Positions 43,443 through 51,443 of a stretch of 64,000 bases of DNA are shown in pieces (position 1 is the stretch's first letter; every line of letters begins with the position of its first letter). Under the pieces are notes generated by a model. It did not search any database. It worked only from the letters and a program-made list of their open reading frames with translations, and was not told the origin of the DNA. The position numbers and the translations under genes are program-made. The stretch lies in contig NZ_PEKV01000004.1 of the NCBI RefSeq assembly GCF_002796975.1, positions 201,597-265,596 on the forward strand, given 5' to 3'. Source of the stretch: Ferrovibrio sp. GTDB lineage: Bacteria; Pseudomonadota; Alphaproteobacteria; Ferrovibrionales; Ferrovibrionaceae.

Positions 43443-44408
43443 TTAGTCGGCATCATCAGGAAGAAAAGACCAATCAGCCTCGGGAAAAACATGCCGCATA
43501 TTCTCATCAGTCGATAATGACAAGACAACGCTCGCCAAGATGTCTCGACCAATACGAACATGGCGATGAAATTCATCGGTCTCGTCGTATAAAATCGGCA
43601 TGGCCAAACTACCATCGAATCCTTCGAAAGGAAATTGACGACTTAAAAGCAACACGGGGAATGCGAATTTAAGAAAAATATAAACCGTGTCGACTGACAG
43701 AACTGATTTGTCACCCCAAATGCCCAACCAGTTTTCATCAACATGCTTTTCTTTAGGGGTTAATGTAGTAAAGAATCCACCGGCAAAACTTGGATGCGTC
43801 AGCCCTGATAGTATCACATGAGAACTGCGCCCCCAATTTCCAAACCACTCCGCAGTATCCTCATGTCCATCAAAAAAATCTCGCCAAGCGAGAGTAACCC
43901 TTTTACGAATCTTTCCTCCCCGCAGATACGCTCTCCAGAATTCTTCAGCACCTTCCGGGGTATTGCTCTTGATGAAGTCTTCCGAAAACTCTGGCTTATG
44001 AAGCAATGCCACCAGAACTTCCATATATTCTGAAACAGACCTCAGAAGTGATCGAGAAGCTGTATCAAAGCCTAATAAAATTAGGTGACGTATTGCAGTC
44101 CCATCCGCGATGATCTTGCATAATATTAAAGTGACGGATTTCTCAAAATCCGTCATCTCCCCGGTTTTATCTCTCTTTGCATACACAAGAGTGTTTAAAC
44201 TGATGAACCAGCTCAGGCACTCATCAAAAATAGAAATCCAAAGATCAAGCGAAGGAAGAGATAAAGCATTATTTCTCTGCATCGAATGCGCAACAAGATC
44301 GCTTATCGCGACTCCGACACGCTCTCCATTCTCAATTGGGAACCCCCTATCCGCCCACATCTTCCTCAAATGAACTTCAAAATCTGCTTTACTCAGCAAA
44401 TCTCTCAT
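43443..44408 (-). CDS. AT-rich gene, protein of unknown function (possibly DUF5677-like)
   Basis: Protein of 321 residues. It has no signal peptide or clear catalytic motif; it is largely helical with a core GFDTASRSLLRSVSEYMEVL that resembles the Arg-Ser-Glu helix of DUF5677-type proteins, which is weak evidence. The base composition is strikingly lower in GC than any other gene here, with many AAA, ATA, TTA and AGA codons, which points to recent transfer. It starts 30 bases after the purT stop, in the same direction. No integrase, tRNA or flanking direct repeat was found. Function, including defence, is open. Confidence 0.7.
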   Translation of the reverse strand: MRDLLSKADFEVHLRKMWADRGFPIENGERVGVAISDLVAHSMQRNNALSLPSLDLWISIFDECLSWFISLNTLVYAKRDKTGEMTDFEKSVTLILCKIIADGTAIRHLILLGFDTASRSLLRSVSEYMEVLVALLHKPEFSEDFIKSNTPEGAEEFWRAYLRGGKIRKRVTLAWRDFFDGHEDTAEWFGNWGRSSHVILSGLTHPSFAGGFFTTLTPKEKHVDENWLGIWGDKSVLSVDTVYIFLKFAFPVLLLSRQFPFEGFDGSLAMPILYDETDEFHRHVRIGRDILASVVLSLSTDENMRHVFPEADWSFLPDDAD

Positions 44409-44438
44409 GTGAGGCGTCCTAAAGAGTTCTTCTGAATA

Positions 44439-45620
44439 TTAACCATTATACTTGATCTTCACCCTATCCGCCGCCGCCTTCGCCGCCTTGCGCGCCGTGT
44501 CGGTGTCGCCGTTTTTCGCCAGCGCCAGCGCCACGCCCATGCGGCGATAGGGCCGCGTGGTCGGTTTGTTGAAAATGCGCAAGTCGATGTCGATTCCGGC
44601 AGGTGCAGAGCCCAGCGCATCGGCCAGGCCATCCACGCTGAAATCGGTGCTGTCGCGGTCGGCCAGGATCACCGCCGAGGCGGCCGGGCCATGCTGGGTG
44701 ATGCTGGGGATCGGCAGGCCGAGAATGGCGCGGGCATGCAGGTCGAACTCGGTCAGGTTCTGCGAGATCATCGTCACCATGCCGGTGTCATGCGGGCGCG
44801 GCGACAGTTCGGAGAAGATCACTTCATCATCCTTGATGAAGAATTCGACGCCGAAAATGCCGTAGCCGCCGAGATTGTCGACCACCGCCTTGGCCTGGCG
44901 CTGCGCTTCCGCAATCGCCTTATCCGACATCGGTGTCGGCTGCCAGCTTTCCATATAGTCGCCGCGCTCCTGCCGGTGGCCGATCGGCGGGCAGAAGATC
45001 ACGCCCTGGCGCGTGCGGATGGTCAGCAGCGTGATCTCGTAGTCGAAGTCGATGAAGGCCTCGACGATCACGCGCTTGCGGTCGCCGCGCATGCCGGCCA
45101 CGGCATAGTCCCAGGCCTTGTCGATATCGCCCGGCCCCTTCACCGTACTCTGGCCCTTGCCCGAGGACGACATCACCGGCTTTACCACGCAGGGAATGCC
45201 GACCTTGGCGACAGCGTCGCGTATTTCCTCCAGGCTTTCGGCATAGAGGAATTTCGAGGTCGGCAGGCTGAGTTCATTGGCGGCAACGTCGCGGATACGG
45301 TCGCGGTTCATGGTCATCAGCGTGGCGCGCGCCGAGGGCACCACATTCTGGCCGCGATCTTCGTAGTCCTTCAGCACCTCGGTGCGGATCGCCTCCACTT
45401 CCGGCACGATGAAGTCGGGCTTGTGCTTGTCGATGGCCGCACCGAGCGCGGCACCATCCAGCATGGAGAAGACCTCGAACTCATCGGCCACCTGCATGGC
45501 GGGTGCCCCGGCATAGGCATCGCAGGCGACCACATGAGCGCCGAGCCGCTTGGCCGAGATCACGAATTCGCGGCCGAGTTCGCCCGAGCCGAGAAGGAGG
45601 ATTTTCTTGATGGCGGCCAT
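44439..45620 (-). CDS. purT: Formate-dependent phosphoribosylglycinamide formyltransferase PurT
   Basis: ATP-grasp enzyme of purine synthesis, 393 residues, making FGAR from GAR, formate and ATP. The N-terminal LLLGSGELGREFVISAKRLG is the family substrate loop; VVKPVMSSSGKGQS is the ATP-grasp lid; FSELSPRPHDTGMVT holds metal ligands. It replaces or backs up the folate-dependent PurN. The last codons are followed at once by AT-rich DNA carrying the probable acquired gene. Confidence 0.95.
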   Translation of the reverse strand: MAAIKKILLLGSGELGREFVISAKRLGAHVVACDAYAGAPAMQVADEFEVFSMLDGAALGAAIDKHKPDFIVPEVEAIRTEVLKDYEDRGQNVVPSARATLMTMNRDRIRDVAANELSLPTSKFLYAESLEEIRDAVAKVGIPCVVKPVMSSSGKGQSTVKGPGDIDKAWDYAVAGMRGDRKRVIVEAFIDFDYEITLLTIRTRQGVIFCPPIGHRQERGDYMESWQPTPMSDKAIAEAQRQAKAVVDNLGGYGIFGVEFFIKDDEVIFSELSPRPHDTGMVTMISQNLTEFDLHARAILGLPIPSITQHGPAASAVILADRDSTDFSVDGLADALGSAPAGIDIDLRIFNKPTTRPYRRMGVALALAKNGDTDTARKAAKAAADRVKIKYNG

Positions 45621-45704
45621 GGTCGCGGTTCCCTGCTTGCGTCTGCGTCAGGTCGCCGAGTCGGCGCACCCGTCCCGGGCAGGCTTATAGCAGCACAGGG
45701 GGTA

Positions 45705-45745
45705 AAAATGCAGGGCCGGCGCGGGTTTCAGACCGGCCGGCCCTG
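45705..45745 (-). terminator. Terminator of the MFS gene
   Basis: CAGGGCCGGC and GCCGGCCCTG form a 10-bp stem; on the minus strand the stem is followed by CATTTTTACC. It lies 18 bases after the MFS stop codon. Confidence 0.75.
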
Positions 45746-45762
45746 TTGATAACTTGCGGATT

Positions 45763-46986
45763 TCAGGCCGTGGCAGCCACCACCTGAGGACGACGCAGCG
45801 GCCGGAAGGTCAGGGCGATCAGCACCGCGCCCAACCCCATGGCCCAGGCGCCGACATAGAGCCAGCGGTAGCCATCGAACAGGTCGAAGATCAGGCCACC
45901 CACCAGCGGCCCGGTCGACATGCCAAGGCTGCCGGCCATGGCGATGCCGCCGATCACCGTGCCCATCATATGCAGCGGGAAATTCTCGCGCGCGATCACC
46001 GAATAGAGCGGCATCACGCCGGCATAGATGAAGCCGAACAGGGCGGCCACCGCATAGAAGGTGCCGAGATCGCGCGCGACCAGGAAGCCCAGGGCGGCGA
46101 AAGCCTGCACCAGCAGACCGAGCACCAGCACGCGCTTGGCGCCGAAGCGGTCGCCCATGATGCCGAAGCCAAGACGGCCGGCGAGGCCCGCAAGGCCTTC
46201 GACGCTGTAGATCGACACGGCGGTCAGCAGCGGAATGCCGCAGGTGACGGCATAGCTGACGGTGTGGAAGATCGGGCCGGCATGAGTCGCGCAGCAGAAG
46301 AAGTTGGTGGCCAGCAGGATGATGAAGGCCGGCGAACGCAGCACCTGGCCGAGCGTCAGGTCGCCATCAGCCGCGCCGTTGTCTTCCGTCGTTTTGGATG
46401 CGGGGCTTTGCAGCGCCGGCGCGCGGCGCACCAGCAGCGCGGCGGGAATCATCAGCACGGCGGCCAATACGGCGATCATCAGCATGGCACTGCGCCAGTC
46501 GTAAGTCGTCACCAGCCAGCCGGCCAGCGGCGACATGGTCATCGGCGCGACGCCCATGCCGGCCGAAACCAGCGAGACGGCGAGGCTGCGATGCGTGTCG
46601 AACCAGCCCGTGACCGCCGCCATCATCGGCGCGAAGATCCCCGCCGTGCCGCCGCCGACGATGAGTCCGAACACCATCTGGAACATGAGCAGCGACGAGG
46701 CATGGCTGGCCAGCGCCAGACCGGCGGCAAGAATGACGGAACCCGACAGCACCACGACACGCGGGCCGTATCGATCCGACAGGTTACCCCAGACCATGCT
46801 GCCCAGCGCCATGGCGAGGAAGGCGATGGTCATCGCCGTGGAGATGCCGGCCACCGACCAGCCGGTGTCATGCGAGATCGGCTGCAGGAAAACCGGCAGC
46901 GAAAACATCGCGCCGATGGCCACGCAGCTGAGCAGGCCGCCTGCCGCCACGATCACCCACCTGTAGTGTGACTGCAGCTTGGTCAT
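45763..46986 (-). CDS. Major facilitator superfamily transporter
   Basis: Protein of 407 residues with about twelve hydrophobic segments. The loop 2-3 motif A is GSMVWGNLSDRYGPRVVV, and a second copy is GRLGFGIMGDRFGAKRVLV. It resembles oxalate/formate-type or monocarboxylate MFS carriers; the substrate is not certain. Start at 46986 (MTKLQSHYRW) instead of the track start 19 codons upstream. Its own terminator follows. Confidence 0.9.
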   Translation of the reverse strand: MTKLQSHYRWVIVAAGGLLSCVAIGAMFSLPVFLQPISHDTGWSVAGISTAMTIAFLAMALGSMVWGNLSDRYGPRVVVLSGSVILAAGLALASHASSLLMFQMVFGLIVGGGTAGIFAPMMAAVTGWFDTHRSLAVSLVSAGMGVAPMTMSPLAGWLVTTYDWRSAMLMIAVLAAVLMIPAALLVRRAPALQSPASKTTEDNGAADGDLTLGQVLRSPAFIILLATNFFCCATHAGPIFHTVSYAVTCGIPLLTAVSIYSVEGLAGLAGRLGFGIMGDRFGAKRVLVLGLLVQAFAALGFLVARDLGTFYAVAALFGFIYAGVMPLYSVIARENFPLHMMGTVIGGIAMAGSLGMSTGPLVGGLIFDLFDGYRWLYVGAWAMGLGAVLIALTFRPLRRPQVVAATA

Positions 46987-47064
46987 CCCTCGTCTCCGTT
47001 CCTGATCAGGCGCTGGTGTAAAGACGTGCCGGTGGCATGCCATCCGACATCGCAGGCCGAAATA

Positions 47065-47487
47065 TTATGAAGATGGCGGCATTTTCTCGAATTTGGTCAA
47101 AGCCGGATCAAGCTGGTCCCAGCCATGGCCGCGGCTGGCATAGGTCACCACCTGCGGCTGGAACCGCTCCGGTTCATCCAGGCTGGCGGCATGGACGGTG
47201 ATGACATCCGGCATCGCCGGATAGGTCTGGTAGACCGGCGAACCGCAGGTGGGGCAGAAGCTGCGTGTCTTCACCTTGCCGCTGTCGGCGACCATATCCC
47301 AGGTCGTCGCCTTGCCGCTCAGCTGTACATCCTGGCGGCCGACAAAACTCAGGTAAGACCCATGACCGGTGCCGCTCTTATGCTGGCACTGACGGCACTG
47401 GCAGTGGTTGGAAAACACCGGCTCGGTCGGGATTTCATAGCGGACAGCGCCGCACATGCAGCCGCCAGTATAAGGCTTGGTCATCAT
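47065..47487 (-). CDS. GFA-family (CENP-V/GFA) zinc protein
   Basis: Protein of 140 residues with all zinc-binding cysteines of the GFA fold: GGCMCGAVRYE, HCQCRQCQHKSG and FCPTCGSPVY. Relatives include glutathione-dependent formaldehyde-activating enzyme, but most act on unknown small molecules. Single gene between MFS and AHSA1 genes on the same strand. Confidence 0.9.
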   Translation of the reverse strand: MMTKPYTGGCMCGAVRYEIPTEPVFSNHCQCRQCQHKSGTGHGSYLSFVGRQDVQLSGKATTWDMVADSGKVKTRSFCPTCGSPVYQTYPAMPDVITVHAASLDEPERFQPQVVTYASRGHGWDQLDPALTKFEKMPPSS

Positions 47488-47559
47488 GGACTCCGTTGGG
47501 CGCAGTTGTCCTGTCCGCTGGATGCCAGCGGCGGAACAGTTCAGATCGGGTGGGTTAAC

Positions 47560-48039
47560 TCAGTTCTGCTCGGCAGCCACGGTGCTGAGAGTTTGGACAC
47601 ATTTGACCCAGCCCTTGCCCATATTGGTGTAGGCCGTGTCGTTCTTCGGCAGCACGAAGCCGGAATGCTCCATGCGCAGCCGTGTGCCGGTCTGCACGCG
47701 GCGCAAGGTGAAAGTCACGACGGTGTCGAGTTTCGAACCGTAACCGACATTGCCCTCATCGCCACCGCGCCAGGCAAAGGCGAAGCGTTCGAGCGGCAGC
47801 ACTTCCAGCACTTCGCAGCGGATGAAGCCGTCCCAGGCGCCGGCCGGCGTGGTCTGGAAGGTGAAGCGGTTGCCCACCACCGGTTCGAAGCCGGTCGGCT
47901 TCATCATCCAGCGCCCCATCAGGTCGCCGTTGGTAATCGCTTTCCACAGCACCTCGGCGCCATGCGGGAAAACTTCGTCGATGACGATGGAAGTGGCGTC
48001 GGTGGACTGCATGTCGGATTTCACGGCGATGTTGTTCAT
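47560..48039 (-). CDS. AHSA1/SRPBCC domain protein
   Basis: Protein of 159 residues with the AHSA1-type pattern: VIDEVFPHGAEVLWKAITNGDLMGRWM, then TFTLRRVQTGTRLRMEHSGF. The gene overlaps the upstream ArsR-family gene by four bases (ATGA). The ArsR-AHSA1 pair is a widespread module, with the small regulator controlling the helix-grip protein; ligand and role are unknown. Confidence 0.88.
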   Translation of the reverse strand: MNNIAVKSDMQSTDATSIVIDEVFPHGAEVLWKAITNGDLMGRWMMKPTGFEPVVGNRFTFQTTPAGAWDGFIRCEVLEVLPLERFAFAWRGGDEGNVGYGSKLDTVVTFTLRRVQTGTRLRMEHSGFVLPKNDTAYTNMGKGWVKCVQTLSTVAAEQN

Positions 48040-48389
48040 GGATCGATTTCCCTGAGTACGGCACGCAGCCTGTCGAAGTTGTCGCGCCAGAAGGCGCTGT
48101 AATGGTTCATCCAGTCGGCCAGCGGCGTCAGCCCTTCCGGCTGCGCCCGGTAGTAAACGTTGCGGCCCTCGGGCCGTTCGATCACCAGGCCGGCCTGCTT
48201 CAGCGACTTCAGATGCTGCGAGATGGCGCCCTGGGTGACGCCGCTCCCCTTGGTCAGTTCGGCGACGGTGATTTCCTTGCCCCCGGCCACGCGCTCGAAC
48301 ACCGCCCGGCGGGTGGGATCGGCGAGCGCGCGCATCACGGCGGAGATATCGATAGGTTCGGCGTTCATGGACATCACATTAGTCATCAC
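48036..48389 (-). CDS. ArsR-family transcriptional regulator
   Basis: Winged helix protein of up to 117 residues (VMRALADPTRRAVFERVAGGKEITVAELTKGSGVTQGAISQHLKSLKQAGLVIERPEGRNVYY). It lacks the cysteine pairs of metal-sensing ArsR proteins, so it is of the non-metal, AHSA1-associated type. Several in-frame starts exist (48389 GTG, 48386, 48374, 48368); a promoter-like TTGACT-N17-TAATGT overlaps the first ones, which makes the ATG at 48368 attractive. A palindrome lies directly upstream. Confidence 0.9.
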   Translation of the reverse strand: MMTNVMSMNAEPIDISAVMRALADPTRRAVFERVAGGKEITVAELTKGSGVTQGAISQHLKSLKQAGLVIERPEGRNVYYRAQPEGLTPLADWMNHYSAFWRDNFDRLRAVLREIDP

Positions 48390-48390
48390 T

Positions 48391-48406
48391 TATTGATTAG
48401 TCAATA
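48391..48406. promoter_or_regulatory. Palindromic operator upstream of the arsR gene
   Basis: TATTGA-TTAG-TCAATA, perfect 6-bp arms, overlapping the -35 region (TTGACT on the minus strand). It is well placed for autorepression by the ArsR-family protein. Spacing is too short for an FNR/CRP site. Confidence 0.6.
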
Positions 48407-48499
48407 CTAATTTATAGTCCCGCAGATTATTTTCAGGCACCTGTCGGAACCGGGCTCCCGCGCACGTCCTTGGATGGACTCTGGCGAAAGGAACATCCA

Positions 48500-48976
48500 A
48501 TGCAGGTTACGCAGTGTCTGTGGTTCGACAAGGACATGGAGGCCGCGCTCCGCCTCTACACATCCCTGATCCCCGGCTCATCACTCGACTGGGGCTCGGC
48601 GCTGCCCGCTGAATCGCCCAGCGGTCCGCCCGACAGCGTGAAGATCGCCGGCTTCACCCTCGGCGACCAGCGCTACATGGCGTTCCAGGCGGCCGGACGG
48701 CCCGGTGCGTTCAATCACTGCGTTTCAATCATGATCGAATGCGACACCCAGGCCGAGATTGACCGGCTGTGGGAAGCGCTGGGCAAGGACGGCCAGTACG
48801 AACAATGCGGCTGGCTGCGTGATCGCTGGGGCCTTGCCTGGCAGATTCAGCCGAAACTGCTGGGCGAGCTGACGCGCGGCCCGGACAAGGCCGTGGCCAA
48901 GCGCGTCACCGAAGCCATGCTGAAGATGGTGAAGATCGATATCGCCGCGCTGGAAGCCGCAGCGAAGGGAAGCTAG
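48500..48976 (+). CDS. VOC-fold protein (PhnB/3-demethylubiquinone methyltransferase-like)
   Basis: Protein of 158 residues. The start QVTQCLWFDKDMEAALRLYTSLIPGS, the GQRYMAF-like strand (GDQRYMAFQAAG) and the RWGLAWQIQP end are typical of the PhnB-like VOC group. These are metal-dependent fold members with mostly unknown reactions. AAAGGA precedes the ATG at 48500. Its stop overlaps that of the converging DUF1801 gene. Confidence 0.88.
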   Translation: MQVTQCLWFDKDMEAALRLYTSLIPGSSLDWGSALPAESPSGPPDSVKIAGFTLGDQRYMAFQAAGRPGAFNHCVSIMIECDTQAEIDRLWEALGKDGQYEQCGWLRDRWGLAWQIQPKLLGELTRGPDKAVAKRVTEAMLKMVKIDIAALEAAAKGS

Positions 48977-49350
48977 GCCTTCCTGTTCAGCGCGGCGGCG
49001 GCACGCACCAATGCCTTGAATGCCGTCGCGCTGATCTTCTCGCCTTCATGAATGTCGATGGCACGGCGGGCGTTGCCTTCCAGGCTGGCGTTGAACAGGC
49101 CCTTCGGGTCTTTGACTTTCGCGCCCTTCATGAAGGTCAGCTTGACGACGGCCTTGTAGGTCTCGCCGGTGCAGAGGATGCCGTTGTGCTCCCAGACCGG
49201 CACACCGCGCCACTTCACCGTCTCGACTACATCGGGCAGCGCCGCCTTGATCAGCGCACGGACCTGCGCCAGCGTCTCGCCGCGCCAGTCGCCGAGATCT
49301 TTGATCTTCGCGTCGATCAGTTGCGCGGGTGTCGTTTCTTTTGCAGCCAT
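48973..49350 (-). CDS. DUF1801 domain protein
   Basis: Protein of 125 residues with the family segment VETVKWRGVPVWEHNGILCTGETYKAVVKLTFMKGAKVKDPKGLFN. The fold is a small TBP-like or iron-chaperone-like domain; function unknown. The ATG overlaps the stop of the upstream LysR gene (TGATG), so it is read from the same message. Confidence 0.85.
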   Translation of the reverse strand: MAAKETTPAQLIDAKIKDLGDWRGETLAQVRALIKAALPDVVETVKWRGVPVWEHNGILCTGETYKAVVKLTFMKGAKVKDPKGLFNASLEGNARRAIDIHEGEKISATAFKALVRAAAALNRKA

Positions 49351-50264
49351 CACCTGCTCCTGCCCTTGCCGGTTTCCTTCACCACATCCAGAAACGCGCG
49401 CAGGGCCGGCGGCACGGCGCGATGCCCGGGATAATACATGGCGAGCGCTTCTGCTGCCGGCATCCAGTCCGGCATTACCTGGCGCAGTTGCTTCGCCTTC
49501 AGTGCGGCGGTGACGGCGGCATCCGCCACATAGGCGATGCCAAGCCCCTGGATCGCCGCTTCTGCCATCAGCCGATCATCATCGAGAATAACTGTGCCGG
49601 GCGGATCGATCGCCAGCGTCTGCCTGCCGCGCGCGAACTCCCAGCGATAGAGCTTGCCGCCCGGCAGGCGATGCCGGATGCAGCGATGCCGCATCAGATC
49701 GTCGGGCGCCTTCGGAATGCCAGCGCGTTTAAGATAGTCCGGCGAAGCCACGCAGACGAAACCCACCGGCCGGCCGAAACGCACGGCGATCATGTCGCGC
49801 GGGACTGTATCTCCCAGGCGCAGGCCGGCATCGAAACCGCCGGCGACGATATCGACCAGCCGGCCCTCGGCGACGAGATCCACGGTGACATCGGGAAACC
49901 GCTCGGCCATGTGCGGCAGCACGTCGCGGATCAGCATGGCGACACCGAGCGGCGGCGCGTTGATCCGGACGGTGCCGGCTACCTTCCCGTTGCTGCCCTG
50001 AAACGCCGCGACGCTGTCCAGTGCCTCATCCAGCGAGGCCAGCGCCGGCTGCAGCCGCTCCAGCAGCCGGAAGCCGGCCTCGGTCGGCGAGACGCTGCGC
50101 GTCGTGCGGTTCAGCAGCCGCACGCCCAGCCGCTCCTCCAGCGCCCGCATGGCATGGCTCAGCGTGGACGGCGCCGTGCCGAGTTCATCGGCCGCGCGGC
50201 GGAAGCTGTGATGTGTGGCGACCGCCACGAAGGCGGACAGGTCATTGAAAGATGGCCGGATCAT
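49350..50264 (-). CDS. LysR-family transcriptional regulator
   Basis: Protein of 304 residues. Helix-turn-helix FVAVATHHSFRRAADELGTAPSTLSHAMRALEERLGVRLLNRTTRSV, then a GbpR/PBP2_CrgA-type ligand-binding domain. The gene is divergent from the Rid-family gene at 50364 with a T-N11-A dyad between, and is translationally coupled to the downstream DUF1801 gene. Start at 50264. Confidence 0.92.
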   Translation of the reverse strand: MIRPSFNDLSAFVAVATHHSFRRAADELGTAPSTLSHAMRALEERLGVRLLNRTTRSVSPTEAGFRLLERLQPALASLDEALDSVAAFQGSNGKVAGTVRINAPPLGVAMLIRDVLPHMAERFPDVTVDLVAEGRLVDIVAGGFDAGLRLGDTVPRDMIAVRFGRPVGFVCVASPDYLKRAGIPKAPDDLMRHRCIRHRLPGGKLYRWEFARGRQTLAIDPPGTVILDDDRLMAEAAIQGLGIAYVADAAVTAALKAKQLRQVMPDWMPAAEALAMYYPGHRAVPPALRAFLDVVKETGKGRSR

Positions 50265-50268
50265 TACT

Positions 50269-50285
50269 GGTGATTTTGCATCACC
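50269..50285. promoter_or_regulatory. LysR-type T-N11-A dyad
   Basis: GGTGA-TTTTGCA-TCACC, perfect 5-bp arms, five bases upstream of the lysR start codon and about 80 before the divergent Rid-family gene. Typical recognition site of a LysR regulator controlling itself and its divergent partner. Confidence 0.55.
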
Positions 50286-50363
50286 CCATACCGATTTCAA
50301 CGTCTAATCTACGGAATGTTGCGCCGCTATCTTCAGGTCCGTAGTCGACACAGGAGCCCTGAC

Positions 50364-50762
50364 ATGACCAAACGCGACGCCATCTTCCCCGCCAACCGGC
50401 ATGCGCTGTATGACCAGCACCAGTATTCCGCCGCGATCCGCTCCGGCGACCTGCTTTTCGTCTCGGGCCAGGTTGGCAGCCGCGGGGACGGGTTGCCCGA
50501 ACCGGATTACGCAAAACAGGTCAAACTCGCCTTCGACAACCTGAACGCCGTGCTGGCGGCGGCAGGCGCCAGCTTCGACGACGTGATTGACGTGATCAGC
50601 TTTCACACCGATCCGGAGAAACAGTTCGAGACCTTCATGGCCATCCGCGCGCAGGAACTCGGCGCAGCGCCCTGGCCGACCTGGACGGCGATCGGTGTGA
50701 ACTGGCTGGCCGGCTTCGACGTCGAACTCAAGGTGGTGGCGCGGGTGCCGGCGAAGGCCTGA
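50364..50762 (+). CDS. RidA-family protein (YoaB-like)
   Basis: Protein of 132 residues: YSAAIRSGDLLFVSGQVG, then NLNAVLAAAGASFDDVIDVISFHTDP and a C-terminal VELKVVARVP. This is the Rid fold. CAGGAG precedes the ATG at 50364. The divergent LysR regulator is the likely controller. Catalytic status is not certain. Confidence 0.88.
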   Translation: MTKRDAIFPANRHALYDQHQYSAAIRSGDLLFVSGQVGSRGDGLPEPDYAKQVKLAFDNLNAVLAAAGASFDDVIDVISFHTDPEKQFETFMAIRAQELGAAPWPTWTAIGVNWLAGFDVELKVVARVPAKA

Positions 50763-50768
50763 TATGCT

Positions 50769-51443
50769 TCAGACGGTCAGCTCTTCAACTTCCCCCTCAG
50801 GCAGCACAATCAGGATTTTGGTGAAACCCAACGGCAGGGCGATCTGCTCCCAGATGCGCCGGTAGGTTTCCGCGTGCAGATGGCCATTCTGGTTGGTGAG
50901 GACAAGCCAGCGCTCGCGCGTGGATGGCCGGGACACGCGTTTGCGCGCCACTTCGCCGATCCCGTGAACGAAGCTCTGCGTCAAATCCAGAATCGGGCCG
51001 GGATCGGTCTCCGCGTTATGCACGAAGCCGATCAGCCTCGGCATCGGCTTCGGCACGTCCGCAATGCGCCGCAGGCGAACCTGATTCCCATGAATCGTGG
51101 TGCGTACATCGCCGCGCCCCAGACCATCACAAATCCTGTCGGCAATCGCCGCGGCCGTTTTACCGCCCAGGCGCACCGGCGCCGTCACGGTGACGATGAC
51201 AGTCTGATCCGGTGCAATGATATCCGACACTGCTGCCCGCAGGTCCGCGAACAGGCGCAAAACCACCCTGTCGAACCGCAGCCTCGGTCTGTCGTCTCGC
51301 GTGGCTTTCTGACGGAGCGCGACGATCTGAAGTGCAACCTGGCGGCCCCCGAGTACCAGATACCGTCCGTCCCAGGGCGCACTATACCGGCGTGCCACCG
51401 CTGCGATGGCTGCCTGTTCCGGGCGCGATGCAGCGAACCCCAT
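50769..51443 (-). CDS. Protein of unknown function coupled to the ABC-F gene
   Basis: Protein of 224 residues with no recognised family. It has a hydrophobic strand (QTVIVTVTAPVRLGGKTAAAIAD) and a C-terminal ILIVLPEGEVEELTV. It contains no membrane helix or signal peptide. The ATG overlaps the ABC-F stop codon as TGATG, so it depends on translation of that gene. The resulting constant stoichiometry suggests a link with the ABC-F protein, but this may be incidental. Confidence 0.7.
   Translation of the reverse strand: MGFAASRPEQAAIAAVARRYSAPWDGRYLVLGGRQVALQIVALRQKATRDDRPRLRFDRVVLRLFADLRAAVSDIIAPDQTVIVTVTAPVRLGGKTAAAIADRICDGLGRGDVRTTIHGNQVRLRRIADVPKPMPRLIGFVHNAETDPGPILDLTQSFVHGIGEVARKRVSRPSTRERWLVLTNQNGHLHAETYRRIWEQIALPLGFTKILIVLPEGEVEELTV

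Noticed and set aside
43260-44440. Genomic island with attachment repeats around the AT-rich gene
   Set aside because: No flanking direct repeats, no tRNA and no recombinase were seen; only one gene differs in composition.
48391-48406. FNR/CRP-type site upstream of the arsR gene
   Set aside because: TTGA and TCAA are four bases apart rather than six, so it does not fit the CRP/FNR spacing. It is treated as an ArsR operator.
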